DNA of 64,000 nt from CALAED01 sp036378315 (lineage in GTDB: Bacteria; Actinomycetota; Actinomycetes; Streptosporangiales; Streptosporangiaceae), in assembly GCA_036378315.1 (NCBI GenBank), contig DASUWU010000071.1, forward strand, positions 1 to 64,000, written 5' to 3'. Within the stretch, counting starts at the first letter, position 1. Every line of letters begins with the position of its first letter. Below the pieces are notes generated by a model. The model saw nothing but the letters and a program-made list of their open reading frames with translations, ran no database searches and was not told the DNA's origin. The position numbers were made by a program, and so were the translations under genes. This document shows positions 43,576 to 52,522 of the stretch, piece after piece.

Positions 43576-45051
43576 TCAGTACGCGCCGGATCCGCGGGCG
43601 ACCGCGGACCATGTCTTCCACAGAATCTGCAGATCGAGCATGAGGGACCAGTTCTCCACATAGCGCAGATCGAGGCGAACGGATTCCTCCCAGGACAGGT
43701 CGCTGCGCCCGTTCACCTGCCACAGCCCGGTCATACCCGGGCGGACGACCAGCCGCCTCCGCACGTCGTCACCGTACTTGGCGACTTCCTCCGGCAGCGG
43801 CGGGCGCGGCCCCACCAGCGACATGTCCCCCCTGAGCACGTTGATCAACTGCGGCAGCTCGTCGAGGGAGTAACGGCGCAGCTTGGCCCCCACCGGTGTG
43901 ACGCGAGGGTCCTTCCTGATCTTGAAAAGTAGGCCATCGTGCTCATTCCGCTGCAGCAGGGCGGGCTTTCGCCGTTCGGCGTCGGCCACCATCGTACGGA
44001 ACTTCAGCACGGTGAACTCGCGGCCGCCGCGACCGATCCTGGTCTGCCGGAACAGTACAGGACCTGGGCTGCCCAACCGGATCGCCAGGCCGATCACCAC
44101 GAGCAGGGGGGTGAGCACCAGCAGCGCGGCGAGCGCGCCCACCCGGTCGAACAGGGTCTTGACGAGCTGGCGGCCGCCGCTCAGCTCCGGGTGTTCCACG
44201 TGCAGCAGCGGCAGCCCGGCGACGGGCCTGATCGAGATGCGCGGCCCGGCCACGTCCATGAGGGCCGGGGCGACGACCAGCTCGACGTCGTCCTTTTCGA
44301 GCTGCCAGGCGAGCCGGCGCAGGGCGACGCCGTTCATCTCCGGGCAGGCGAGCACGGCGACGCTGTCCGCGCCGATGTTCTCCACCACGAGCGCCGTCTC
44401 GCCGAAGTCGCCGAGGACCGGCACGCCCTCGACCTCCTTGACGGCGTCGTCCCCGGACGACAGAGCCGCGGGTAGGCAGACGGCCACGATGTCCATGCCG
44501 TGGTAACGCTTTTCGCGCAGCAGCCTGATCAGGTCGGCGAGCGCGGCGCGGTGGCCGACGGCCACGACGCGCCGCATGAACTTGCCCTCCCACCGGTGGC
44601 GGTGCAAGCGCTTACGGAGCTTGTAGCGTGCCGCGATGTTCAGCGCCGTGGCGAACGGCATCGCGATCACGACATAGCCGCGGGCCACGTCGGTCTTCGT
44701 GGCGTACGCGACGACCGCGACCGAGGCGGTCAGCACGAAGCCGGACTGGAGCACCCGGCGGAACTCCTCGGAGCCGACGCCGATCAGCCGCCGCTCGTAG
44801 GCGCGGCAGAGCGCGAGAGTGATCATCCATAGGAACGGGAGGACGGCGGTCATCGCGATGTACGGGACGGTGTAGCTGCTCGTCACGCCCCGGAACCTGA
44901 TGGCGAGGGCGATGATGCCGGCGGCCAGCATGCACAGGAAGTCGAGGCCGCAGCAGGCCCACAGGTAGGAGGTGGTCCAGCCGCCTGAGCGCTCGCGCCG
45001 GAGAGCCGCTGAGCTGTGAGTCACGGAGCGCACCTTGCCGACCACCGCCAT
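43576..45051 (-). CDS. polyprenyl glycosylphosphotransferase (repeat-unit initiation)
   Basis: A 491-aa membrane enzyme that loads the first sugar-phosphate onto undecaprenyl phosphate. Four N-terminal helices (about 28-145) are followed by a Rossmann-like domain, another helix (about 308-330) and the cytoplasmic catalytic domain: GRGGREFTVLKFRTMVADAE, DELPQLINVLRGDMSLVGPRPPLP and RPGMTGLWQVNGRS. This is the full WbaP/CpsE-like signature. It opens the minus-strand operon that continues with cysQDN. GGGGTG precedes the ATG. Confidence 0.93.
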   Translation of the reverse strand: MAVVGKVRSVTHSSAALRRERSGGWTTSYLWACCGLDFLCMLAAGIIALAIRFRGVTSSYTVPYIAMTAVLPFLWMITLALCRAYERRLIGVGSEEFRRVLQSGFVLTASVAVVAYATKTDVARGYVVIAMPFATALNIAARYKLRKRLHRHRWEGKFMRRVVAVGHRAALADLIRLLREKRYHGMDIVAVCLPAALSSGDDAVKEVEGVPVLGDFGETALVVENIGADSVAVLACPEMNGVALRRLAWQLEKDDVELVVAPALMDVAGPRISIRPVAGLPLLHVEHPELSGGRQLVKTLFDRVGALAALLVLTPLLVVIGLAIRLGSPGPVLFRQTRIGRGGREFTVLKFRTMVADAERRKPALLQRNEHDGLLFKIRKDPRVTPVGAKLRRYSLDELPQLINVLRGDMSLVGPRPPLPEEVAKYGDDVRRRLVVRPGMTGLWQVNGRSDLSWEESVRLDLRYVENWSLMLDLQILWKTWSAVARGSGAY

Positions 45052-45288
45052 TACCGGTCACACCCCCTGCAACGCCTGCCTCTCAAAACACGTGTACGTC
45101 ACAGGACGCCGCACCACCGCCAAAGGTTCACGCGTCACCCGAACCCGCCCCGGGTGTCTCTCCGGCGAGCATCTTACGGCCGCATTACTCCCTGCGAGCG
45201 GAGATCTGACATATAAAAGGCCTGCTGAGCTGCACATTTCCGAACACATCCCGGCAAAGCCACCATGTGTTTGGGGCGGCGGCCGGGG
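45052..45288 (-). promoter_or_regulatory. upstream region of the minus-strand glycan/sulfation operon
   Basis: The 237 bp between the initiating transferase gene and pth (both minus strand) contain an A/T patch ATATAAAAGG (plus-strand 45211-45220) that reads TTATAT on the minus strand, a possible -10 about 160 bp upstream of the start codon. No clear -35, operator or terminator is seen. Confidence 0.3.
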
Positions 45289-45867
45289 TCAGGTCGTGGC
45301 GTGGAAGCTGTTCTGCGCGGCGGCCAGGCCGGCATGGATCAGCGCCTCGGTCGCGTCGGCCGCCCGCTCGACGTTGAGGTCGAGCTCCTTGCGCTCGGCC
45401 GCGGAGAAGTCGCGCAGCACGAACGCCGCCGGGTCCATCCGGCCTGGCGGCCGGCCGATGCCGAGCCGCACCCGCAGGTAGTTCCTGTCGCCCAACGACT
45501 TGGTGACCGACCGCAGGCCGTTGTGCCCGTTGTCGCCGCCGCCCTGCTTCAGCCGGATGGCGCCGTAGGGGATGTCGAGCTCGTCGTGCACGACGATCAG
45601 CCGGTCGAGCGGCACCTTGAAGAAGTCGCGCAGCGCGGCCACCGGGCCGCCCGACTCGTTCATGTACGACCGCGGCTTGGCGAGCACGACCCGCTCGCCG
45701 CCGAGCCGGCCCTCGACGATCTCGGCGCGGCCCCTGTGCCGCTTGAACCGGCCGCCCATCCTGGCGGCGAGGACGTCCACCACCATGAAGCCAGCGTTGT
45801 GCCGGTTTGCGGCATAGGTCGGACCGGGATTGCCGAGGCCCACGACGAGCCAGGTGTCTGTGGCCAT
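45289..45867 (-). CDS. pth: peptidyl-tRNA hydrolase
   Basis: A 192-aa cytosolic enzyme recycling peptidyl-tRNA. Seen: LVVGLGNPGPTYAANRHNAGFMVVD with the catalytic His, KPRSYMNESGGPV, HDELDIPYG, and KQGGGDNGHNGLRSV. The ATG at 45867 opens the conserved part; upstream open frame is not conserved. It follows rplY, as in most actinobacteria. Confidence 0.96.
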   Translation of the reverse strand: MATDTWLVVGLGNPGPTYAANRHNAGFMVVDVLAARMGGRFKRHRGRAEIVEGRLGGERVVLAKPRSYMNESGGPVAALRDFFKVPLDRLIVVHDELDIPYGAIRLKQGGGDNGHNGLRSVTKSLGDRNYLRVRLGIGRPPGRMDPAAFVLRDFSAAERKELDLNVERAADATEALIHAGLAAAQNSFHATT

Positions 45868-46017
45868 CGATGCGCTCCGTCGAGTCCGCCAGGTCAGTGG
45901 AGTTCGCCGGCGCCGTCCGCGACGCGACAGCGCCCCCTTCCACCGGGACCAGGGCGCCGCCATGTCACGTCTCTCTCGCGTCGATCACTGTCGCCGGCCG
46001 GTCCGGCCGGGCGGAGG

Positions 46018-46650
46018 CTACTCGGCCGGCTCCTGCTCGCCCTCGGTCTCCTCACCGGCCTCGGCCTCCTCCTCGGCCTCGGCAGCGGGCGCCGCGCCGA
46101 GGTCTTCGGCCGTGGTCGGCGGCACGACGTGGAGGACGAGGGCCTCCTCATCGCCGGCCAGGGAGGCACCCTCGGGCAGCTTCAGGTCTCTCGCGAGCAC
46201 CTGGGCGCCGATCTGCATGCCTTCGACGTCGATCTCGACCGCGCTCGGCAACTGGGTCGCCTCGGCTTCCAGCGGGATCTGCACCATCTGCTGGTCCAGC
46301 ATGCCGCCGGGCGCGATCTCGCCGATGAGCTGGATGGGGATCTCGACGGTGACCTTCTCGCCGCGGCGGACCATCAACAGATCGACGTGCTCGAGGAACC
46401 CCTTGATGGGGTCGCGCTGCACGTCCTTGGGCAGGGCGAGCGCGCTGCCGCCGTCGAGGCCCTCGACGCGCAGCAGTACGTTCGGGGACTTGAGGGCGAG
46501 CATCAGGTCGTGCCCCGGCAGCGTGATGTGCCGGGGATCGGTGCCATGACCGTAGAGGACGGCGGGCACCTTGCCGGCCCTGCGGGTGCGCCGGGCGGCA
46601 CCCTTACCGAACTCGGTGCGCGGCTCGGCCGCGATGCGTACCTCGGACAC
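46018..46650 (-). CDS. rplY: ribosomal protein L25 / general stress protein Ctc
   Basis: A 210-aa 5S rRNA-binding protein of the long CTC type. The L25 domain (EFGKGAARRTRRAGKVPAVLYG) is followed by the TL5 beta domain (VEIDVEGMQIGAQVLARDLKLPEG) and an acidic Glu/Ala-rich tail. GTG start. It lies between prs and pth in the conserved glmU-prs-rplY-pth order. Confidence 0.95.
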   Translation of the reverse strand: MSEVRIAAEPRTEFGKGAARRTRRAGKVPAVLYGHGTDPRHITLPGHDLMLALKSPNVLLRVEGLDGGSALALPKDVQRDPIKGFLEHVDLLMVRRGEKVTVEIPIQLIGEIAPGGMLDQQMVQIPLEAEATQLPSAVEIDVEGMQIGAQVLARDLKLPEGASLAGDEEALVLHVVPPTTAEDLGAAPAAEAEEEAEAGEETEGEQEPAE

Positions 46651-46879
46651 GGCGAAAACTCCTCGTCGGCGTTGGCTCTACGGCCTGGGCGGCCGGTGGC
46701 TGGTCGGTGGCTCGGACGACGCCCGGCGCGGAAGTGCGCCGAAGATCGTCAGGTGCCCCCTGCGGCGGCGCAGCGGTCGGTGCGGAACCGGCATGGGAGG
46801 CACGCGGTTTCCATACTCTAGCCGATCCGGACACCCGCGGGCGCATCGGCGTCGGGGCCGGCGCCGCCGTCCACGGGGA

Positions 46880-47869
46880 TCATCTGGATAAGGATTGGCC
46901 GCCGAACAGGCTCGTCACGGAGCCGTCGCTGAAGATCTCGTTGATCGCCCTGGCGATGAGCGGCGCGATCGACACCATGGTCAGCTTGTCGAACCGCTTC
47001 TCCTCCGGGATCGGCAGCGTGTTGGTGAGCACCACCTCGGAGATGCGGGAGTTCTTCAGCCGGTCGACGGCCGGCCCGGACAGCACGCCATGGGTCGCGG
47101 CGACGATGACCCGTGCCGCGCCGTGGTCGAAGAGCGCGTCGGCCGCCTTCACCACCGTGCCGCCCGTGTCGATCATGTCGTCGACCACCACGCACGTGCG
47201 CCCGGTGACCTGGCCGACCACGTCGAAGACCTTGACCTCGTTGGCGACCTCCGGATCGCGGCGCTTGTGGATGATGGCCATGGGCGCGCCGCCGAGCCGG
47301 TCGCTCCACCGTTCGGTCACCCGCACCCGGCCGGCGTCCGGGGCCACGACGGTGACCTCCGACTTGTCGATCTTGGTCTCCACGTGGGTGGCGAGCAGGT
47401 CGAGGGCGAACAGGTGGTCGACCGGCCCGTCGAAGAACCCTGAGATCTGCGCGGTGTGCAGGTCGACGGCGATGAGCCGGTCGGCCCCGGCGGTCTTGAA
47501 CAGGTCGGCCATGAGCCGCGCCGAGATGGGTTCGCGGCCCCGGTGCTTCTTGTCCTGCCTGGCGTACCCGAAGAACGGCGCCACCACGGTGATCCGCTTG
47601 GCCGACGCGCGTTTGAGCGCGTCCACCATGATCAGCTGCTCCATGATCCACTGGTTGATGGGGCGGGTGTGGCTCTGGATCACGAAAGCGTCGCTGCCGC
47701 GCACCGACTCGAGGAAACGGACGAACGTCTCTCCGTTGGCGAAGTCATGCGCCGTGGTCGGGGTCGGCTCGATGCCGAGATTGTCGGCGACCTCCTTCGC
47801 CAGCTCGGGGTACGCGCGGCCGGAGAAGAGCATGAGTTTCTTCTCGCCGCTCGCCTTGATGACGCTCAC
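46880..47869 (-). CDS. prs: ribose-phosphate pyrophosphokinase
   Basis: A 329-aa enzyme making PRPP from ribose-5-phosphate and ATP. Seen: KLMLFSGRAYPELAKEVADNLG, FFGYARQDKKHRGREPISARLMADL, AVDLHTAQISGFF, and the PRPP loop CVVVDDMIDTGGTV. The start codon overlaps the glmU stop by 4 nt. Complete and typical. Confidence 0.97.
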   Translation of the reverse strand: MSVIKASGEKKLMLFSGRAYPELAKEVADNLGIEPTPTTAHDFANGETFVRFLESVRGSDAFVIQSHTRPINQWIMEQLIMVDALKRASAKRITVVAPFFGYARQDKKHRGREPISARLMADLFKTAGADRLIAVDLHTAQISGFFDGPVDHLFALDLLATHVETKIDKSEVTVVAPDAGRVRVTERWSDRLGGAPMAIIHKRRDPEVANEVKVFDVVGQVTGRTCVVVDDMIDTGGTVVKAADALFDHGAARVIVAATHGVLSGPAVDRLKNSRISEVVLTNTLPIPEEKRFDKLTMVSIAPLIARAINEIFSDGSVTSLFGGQSLSR

Positions 47870-49344
47870 CTGGCTTCACCCCTCGTGCTGTGGTTGCCGT
47901 CGGCCTGCTCGCCCGGTTCGCCCGGTTCGCGCGCGCGCCGGGCCGCGGCCGCCGACCGCGTGCCCGCCCGCTTGCGCTCCACCCAGCCGTCGACGTTGCG
48001 CTGCTGGCCGCGCGCGATGCCGATCGCGCCGGGCGGAACATCCTTGACCACGGTCGATCCCGCCGCCGTGTACGCGCCGTCGCCGATCTCCACCGGGGCG
48101 ACCAGGACGGAGTTGCTGCCGACGAAGGCGCTCGCCCCCACCTCGGTGTGGTGCTTGGCCACCCCGTCGTAGTTGGCGAAGATCGTGCCCGCGCCGATGT
48201 TGGCCCCTGGCCCGATGTCCGCATCACCAACATAGGTCAGGTGCGGCACCTTCGCGCCGGGGCCGACGGCGGCGTTCTTCATCTCGACGTACGTGCCGGC
48301 CTTGGCCCCCTCGGCCAGCCGGGCCCCTGGCCGCAGGTAGGCGAACGGGCCGACGCTGGCGGCGGGGCCGATCTCGGCCGAGTCGCAGACGGCGTTGATC
48401 ACCTTGGCGTCCGCGCCGACCGAGGTGTCGGTCAGCGTCACGTTGGGCCCGACCTCTGCCCCCACCTCGATGTGGCTCCGGCCGCGCAGCTGCGTGTTGG
48501 GGTGGAGGACGACATCCGGCTCCAGCGTGACATCGACGTCCACCCATGTGGTCCGCGGGTCGATCACACTGACGCCCGCCCGCATGTGCCCGTCGAGAAG
48601 CCGCTCGTTGAGCTGCCGCCGCGCGTGCGCGAGCTGCACCCGGTCGTTGACCCCCTGCGTCTCCACCCAGTCGGCCGCCTTGGACGCGCCCGCCCGGTGG
48701 CCGTCACCGCGCAGGATCCCGACGGCATCCGTCAGGTACTCCTCGCCTTTCGCGTTGTCCGTCGTGATCCGGCCCAACGCGCCTTCGAGGAGCTTCCCGT
48801 CGAAGGCGTACATGCCGACATTGATCTCGCGGATCGCCAGCTGCTCGGGGGTCGCGTCCCGGTGCTCGACGATCGCGGTCACCATCTCGCCGTCTCGTAC
48901 GATCCGCCCGTACCCGCTCGGGTCGGGCATCTCGGTGCTCAGCACGGTGGCCGCGTTGCCCTCCGCCTCGTGCGTGCGCACCAGCTCGGCGAGCGTCGCG
49001 CCGCGCAGCAGCGGATGGTCCCCGTTCGTCACGAGTACGGTGCCGGACAGCCTCCCCACCTGCTCGAGCACCATCCGGACGGCGTGCCCAGTGCCGCCCT
49101 GCCGCTGCTGCACGACCGGGACGGCGTCGGGCGCCACCTGCTTGAGGTGCTCGATCACCTGGTCGCGGCCATGGCCGACCACCACGATCAGCCGTTCGGG
49201 GTCAAGCTCGCGGGCGGCGGCCAGGACGTGTCCCACCATGCTGCGCCCGCACAGTTCGTGGAGCACCTTGGGGGTACGGGACTTCATCCGCGTCCCCTCG
49301 CCGGCGGCGAGGACGATCACGGCGGCCGGGCGGCTCGCGCTCAC
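47866..49344 (-). CDS. glmU: bifunctional GlmU (UDP-GlcNAc synthesis)
   Basis: A 492-aa enzyme with an N-terminal uridylyltransferase (VIVLAAGEGTRMKSRTPKVLHELCG) and a C-terminal left-handed beta-helix acetyltransferase (hexapeptide repeats; AYLRPGARLAEGAKAGTYVEMKNA; YDGVAKHHTEVGASAFVGSNSVLVAPV). It makes UDP-GlcNAc for peptidoglycan and other glycans. A Lys/Arg/Glu-rich tail ends it. GTG start. Confidence 0.97.
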   Translation of the reverse strand: MSASRPAAVIVLAAGEGTRMKSRTPKVLHELCGRSMVGHVLAAARELDPERLIVVVGHGRDQVIEHLKQVAPDAVPVVQQRQGGTGHAVRMVLEQVGRLSGTVLVTNGDHPLLRGATLAELVRTHEAEGNAATVLSTEMPDPSGYGRIVRDGEMVTAIVEHRDATPEQLAIREINVGMYAFDGKLLEGALGRITTDNAKGEEYLTDAVGILRGDGHRAGASKAADWVETQGVNDRVQLAHARRQLNERLLDGHMRAGVSVIDPRTTWVDVDVTLEPDVVLHPNTQLRGRSHIEVGAEVGPNVTLTDTSVGADAKVINAVCDSAEIGPAASVGPFAYLRPGARLAEGAKAGTYVEMKNAAVGPGAKVPHLTYVGDADIGPGANIGAGTIFANYDGVAKHHTEVGASAFVGSNSVLVAPVEIGDGAYTAAGSTVVKDVPPGAIGIARGQQRNVDGWVERKRAGTRSAAAARRAREPGEPGEQADGNHSTRGEAR

Positions 49345-49538
49345 TTGGAGGCTCCTCGGCGGTCGCGGACTGGACGGCTCGGGCTGGACGTGTCCTACAT
49401 CGAGCTGACGCCCCGCGCCGGGTGCGCCAGGCCGTCACCTGCCCGACACCGGCAGGATACCGGCCTTCGGCCGGGTGTCATCCCAGCCGACCCCACCGCA
49501 ACCGGACAGGCAGGCTCGAGCCCCGCACGGCTTCGGGG

Positions 49539-49655
49539 GCGTGGGGGCGGAGCCCCCATCAGGGGTTCCAGGGGGTCGCGGGGGGTCGCGGGGTGCCAGG
49601 GGGTCGCCCCCTGGATCAACAGTGCGAGCCCTCGGCGCAGGCGATCTTCGATCGC
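49539..49655 (-). repeat. tRNA-linked three-hairpin repeat, copy C
   Basis: Same architecture as copies A and B at 6.4-6.6 kb. Hairpin GGGGGCGGAGCCCCC is followed by a second hairpin expanded by an internal ~22-bp duplication (two extra GGGGGGTCGC-type units), the linker ATCAACAGTGCGAGCCCTCGG, and a terminal hairpin GCGATC-TTC-GATCGC ending 16 bp from tRNA-Gln. The region 49345-49538 otherwise holds nothing recognised. Confidence 0.8.
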
Positions 49656-49671
49656 CAAGCAAGGAAACCCG

Positions 49672-49743
49672 CTCCGGCGCCAGGACTCGAACCTGAACCG
49701 AGGGCACCAAAAACCCTTGTGCTGCCAATTACACCACGCCGGA
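49672..49743 (-). tRNA. tRNA-Gln (UUG)
   Basis: A 72-nt cloverleaf: acceptor TCCGGCG/CGCCGGA perfect, D arm TGGTGTAATTGGCAGCAC, anticodon stem AGGGT/GCCCT with loop TTTTGGT (anticodon TTG at 49708-49710), T arm with TTCGAGT loop, discriminator G. CCA is not encoded. The 286 bp upstream to the desaturase start contain only the desaturase operator. Confidence 0.95.
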
Positions 49744-49968
49744 ATGAACGCGGGCATCGGTTACTACGCGCGATACCCGATCCGCGGTTCACCTTACCGG
49801 GTGTGGCGGCTTTCCCGCCTGAGCGCGGGGCGAGGGCATCGCGGCGCGGGTCGGTGAATGTGCCGGCGAACCGGGCATAAGACCAGTTCAACTCCGTTGC
49901 CGCGGGACAAAGCGCACATGACGCGAATGGAGCGTTTGGACGAACCGTGGGCGGGTAGTCTTGCTGAA

Positions 49969-49999
49969 CTTACGCTGCCGTAGGTTACGGTGGCGTAAG
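49969..49999. promoter_or_regulatory. double TetR-type operator before the desaturase
   Basis: Two 15-bp arms, CTTACGCTGCCGTAG and TTACGGTGGCGTAAG, separated by one base, are near-complementary (12 of 15). Each arm is itself a TTACG..CGTA palindrome. The site ends 30 bp before the desaturase ATG. The adjacent TetR gene is the natural candidate to bind it. A TTGCTG at 49961 may be part of a promoter. Confidence 0.7.
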
Positions 50000-50029
50000 T
50001 AAGGCGTCCCTCACAGAAAGTGGGTTCCC

Positions 50030-50977
50030 ATGACAGCTGCCCCTGTCATCGAGCGGCCGCAGCCGCGAACGCGACCTGACATCGATCCGGAGCCGACCGG
50101 CACCATCGAGCGCGTCCTCATCGGCATCTTCACCGGCGTGCCCTTCCTGGCGCTCTTCGCCGCCATCCCGCTGGCCTGGGGGTGGGGGCTGCTGAGCTGG
50201 ACCGACATCGCGATCGCCGTGCCCTTCTACTACCTCACCGGGCTCGGGGTCACCGTCGGCTTCCACCGGTGCTTCACGCACGGCTCGTTCAAGGCCAATC
50301 GCCCGCTGCGCATCGCGCTCGCCGTCGCCGGCAGCATGGCGATCGAGGGACCGGTGATCAACTGGGTGGCCGACCACCGCCGCCATCACAAGTACTCCGA
50401 CCGCGAGGGCGACCCGCACTCGCCGTGGCGGTTCGGGTCCGACTGGAAGGCCCTGATCAAGGGCCTCGTCTGGGCGCACGTCGGCTGGCTGTTCAACCAG
50501 GAGAAGACGTCGAAGGAGAAGTTCACCCCGGATCTGCTCGCCGACAAGGACTTCGTCCGGGTCCACCGGCTCTTCCCCGCGCTCGTCGGAGTCTCCTTCC
50601 TGCTGCCCGCCGCGCTCGGCGGCCTGGTCACCTGGTCCTGGACGGGCGCGCTGACCGCGTTCCTGTGGGCCTCGCTGGTCCGCGTCACGCTGCTGCACCA
50701 CGTGACCTGGTCCATCAACTCGATCTGCCACACCTTCGGCAACGAGGACTTCGAGGTACGCGACAAGTCCCGCAACGTGTGGTGGCTGGCGATCGCGTCG
50801 TTCGGCGAGTCATGGCACAACCTGCACCACGCGGATCCGACCTGCGCCCGGCACGGCGTGCTGAAGGGCCAGATCGACATCAGCGCCCGCGTCATCTGGG
50901 CGTTCGAGCGGTTCGGGTGGGTTTCCGACGTTCGCTGGCCGAAGGCCGATCGGCTTGCCACGAAACGGATGAGCTGA
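50030..50977 (+). CDS. acyl-CoA/fatty-acid desaturase
   Basis: A 315-aa membrane di-iron enzyme that inserts a double bond into fatty acyl chains. The three histidine boxes are intact: HRCFTH, HRRHH (within WVADHRRHHKYSDREGDPHSPW) and HNLHH (GESWHNLHHADP). Hydrophobic helices flank them as in stearoyl-CoA desaturases. Probable control by the TetR gene downstream through the operator at 49969-49999. AGAAAGTGGG precedes the ATG. Confidence 0.94.
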   Translation: MTAAPVIERPQPRTRPDIDPEPTGTIERVLIGIFTGVPFLALFAAIPLAWGWGLLSWTDIAIAVPFYYLTGLGVTVGFHRCFTHGSFKANRPLRIALAVAGSMAIEGPVINWVADHRRHHKYSDREGDPHSPWRFGSDWKALIKGLVWAHVGWLFNQEKTSKEKFTPDLLADKDFVRVHRLFPALVGVSFLLPAALGGLVTWSWTGALTAFLWASLVRVTLLHHVTWSINSICHTFGNEDFEVRDKSRNVWWLAIASFGESWHNLHHADPTCARHGVLKGQIDISARVIWAFERFGWVSDVRWPKADRLATKRMS

Positions 50978-51031
50978 CATCGATTTCGCCGCCACGCGTC
51001 GACCGCGTCGCCTATCCGTCATTATTCAAAA

Positions 51032-51811
51032 GTGAGCGAACCTGCCCCGCGGTCCCGAAAACGGATGACCGGCAAGGAACGACGCGAGCAGCTGCTCGAC
51101 ATCTCGCGGGCTCTTTTCGCGGTACGCGGCTTCGACGGCACGTCCGTCGAAGAGATCGCGGCGCGCGCCGGGGTGTCCAAACCCGTGGTCTACGAGCATT
51201 TCGGCGGCAAGGAAGGCCTTTACGCGGTCGTCGTCGACCGCGAGATGGAGCGGCTGCTCGCGCTGGTGACCAGGGCGGTGCGCGACGGAGTCCACTACCG
51301 CGACAAGCTCGAGCAGGCCGCGCTCGCGTTGCTCGAGTACATCGAGGAGAGCACGGACGGCTTCCGCATCCTCGTGCGGGACTCCCACGGGACGTCGGGC
51401 ACCGGCGGCTTCGCCAGCCTGCTGAGCGAGATCGCCCAGCAGGTGGAGCACATCCTGGGGACGGAGTTCGAGCTGCGCGGCTACGACGACAAGACCGCGC
51501 CGATGTACGCGCAGATGCTCGTGGGCATGGTCGCCCTCACCGGTCAGTGGTGGCTCGAAGTTCGCAGGCCGCGCCGCGAGGAGGTCGCGGCGCACGTGGT
51601 GAACCTGGCGTGGAACGGGCTGTCCAGGCTGGAGCCGAAGCCCCATCTGGACGCCAAGCGCCGGCGCAAGGAACGCGAGAAGCTCGAGCGGCGGGCGGAG
51701 AAGGCGTTGGCCAAGGCGGAGCGCAGAAGCCGGCGGGCCGAGGGGAAGATGGACCTCGATCGCGAGTTGGCGGACTCCGCCGCCGACATCCCCCCGCCCG
51801 CCCCGGCCTGA
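51032..51811 (+). CDS. TetR/AcrR family regulator
   Basis: A 259-aa DNA-binding protein. Helix-turn-helix: RREQLLDISRALFAVRGFDGTSVEEIAARAGVSKPVVYEHFGGKEGLYAVV. A ligand-binding helical domain follows, then an unusual long basic coiled tail (KRRRKEREKLERRAEKALAKAERRSRRAEGK, about 208-240). It is 54 bp downstream of the desaturase gene on the same strand. It likely senses acyl-CoA or fatty acid and controls the desaturase; this is inferred from linkage and the operator only. GTG start. Confidence 0.9.
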   Translation: MSEPAPRSRKRMTGKERREQLLDISRALFAVRGFDGTSVEEIAARAGVSKPVVYEHFGGKEGLYAVVVDREMERLLALVTRAVRDGVHYRDKLEQAALALLEYIEESTDGFRILVRDSHGTSGTGGFASLLSEIAQQVEHILGTEFELRGYDDKTAPMYAQMLVGMVALTGQWWLEVRRPRREEVAAHVVNLAWNGLSRLEPKPHLDAKRRRKEREKLERRAEKALAKAERRSRRAEGKMDLDRELADSAADIPPPAPA

Positions 51812-51851
51812 CGCGGGGGGCGCCTGAGGCGGGGAGCCGAGGCTGTCGCCG

Positions 51852-52415
51852 TCAGCCGCCCGGCGGCACGGCGTCGCGGGTGACCGCCGTGCGCGGCGCC
51901 ACCTGCGCGGCGATGCGGTCGGCCCACGCCTCGATCGCCGGCCAGTTCCGGTGGTCGCCGTAGCGGCCGCCCATGAGCCGGAAGAACGCCCGCCCGGTGG
52001 CCGGCCAGTGGGACGGTGCGATCACCCCGGCGAAGTTGCGATGCTCGCGCGCGCCCACGGCCGCGCGGAAGCCGGCGATCTCCGCTGTCTCCTTGCGCAG
52101 GGCGCGCAGCCGTCTCGCCACTCCCGGCGGATACATGCCGTCCTCGTCGCCCAGGGTGCTGACGCTGAACAGCCAGACCGGGACCCGGCGCAGCCGGGCC
52201 GCGTTGTGGTCGACGAAGCGCGCGGCGGCCGGGAGCCATTTCCCGCCGTGCACGGCGCTGCCGAGCACGACCGCGTCGAACTTCCCCAGATCGTCGATGC
52301 CGCTCATCGCCCGGACCTCGACGGCGATCCCGCGCCGCCGCAGCCGATCGGCGATCCGCTCCCCGACGCCGCGCGTCGAACCGTACATCGTCGTGTAGCC
52401 GACCAGTACCACCAT
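51852..52415 (-). CDS. flavodoxin-domain protein
   Basis: A 187-aa flavodoxin-like protein. The FMN phosphate loop is YTTMYGSTRGVGERIA; FDAVVLGSAVHGGKWLPAAARFV and LFSVSTLGDEDG complete the fold. It resembles HemG/menaquinone-dependent protoporphyrinogen-oxidase-like flavodoxins, but the substrate is unknown. ATG at 52415 has GGAAGG at 8 bp; a GTG lies three codons upstream. Convergent with the TetR gene. Confidence 0.85.
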   Translation of the reverse strand: MVVLVGYTTMYGSTRGVGERIADRLRRRGIAVEVRAMSGIDDLGKFDAVVLGSAVHGGKWLPAAARFVDHNAARLRRVPVWLFSVSTLGDEDGMYPPGVARRLRALRKETAEIAGFRAAVGAREHRNFAGVIAPSHWPATGRAFFRLMGGRYGDHRNWPAIEAWADRIAAQVAPRTAVTRDAVPPGG

Positions 52416-52522
52416 GGCCGTCACCTTCCGCCCGCACCGCCGCTTTCACAATGGGCGGGCCGGGTCCCGGCCGCCAGAGGCAAAGGTCCCCAGGGCCGCC
52501 GGCCGGTGACCTGCCGGCCGCG

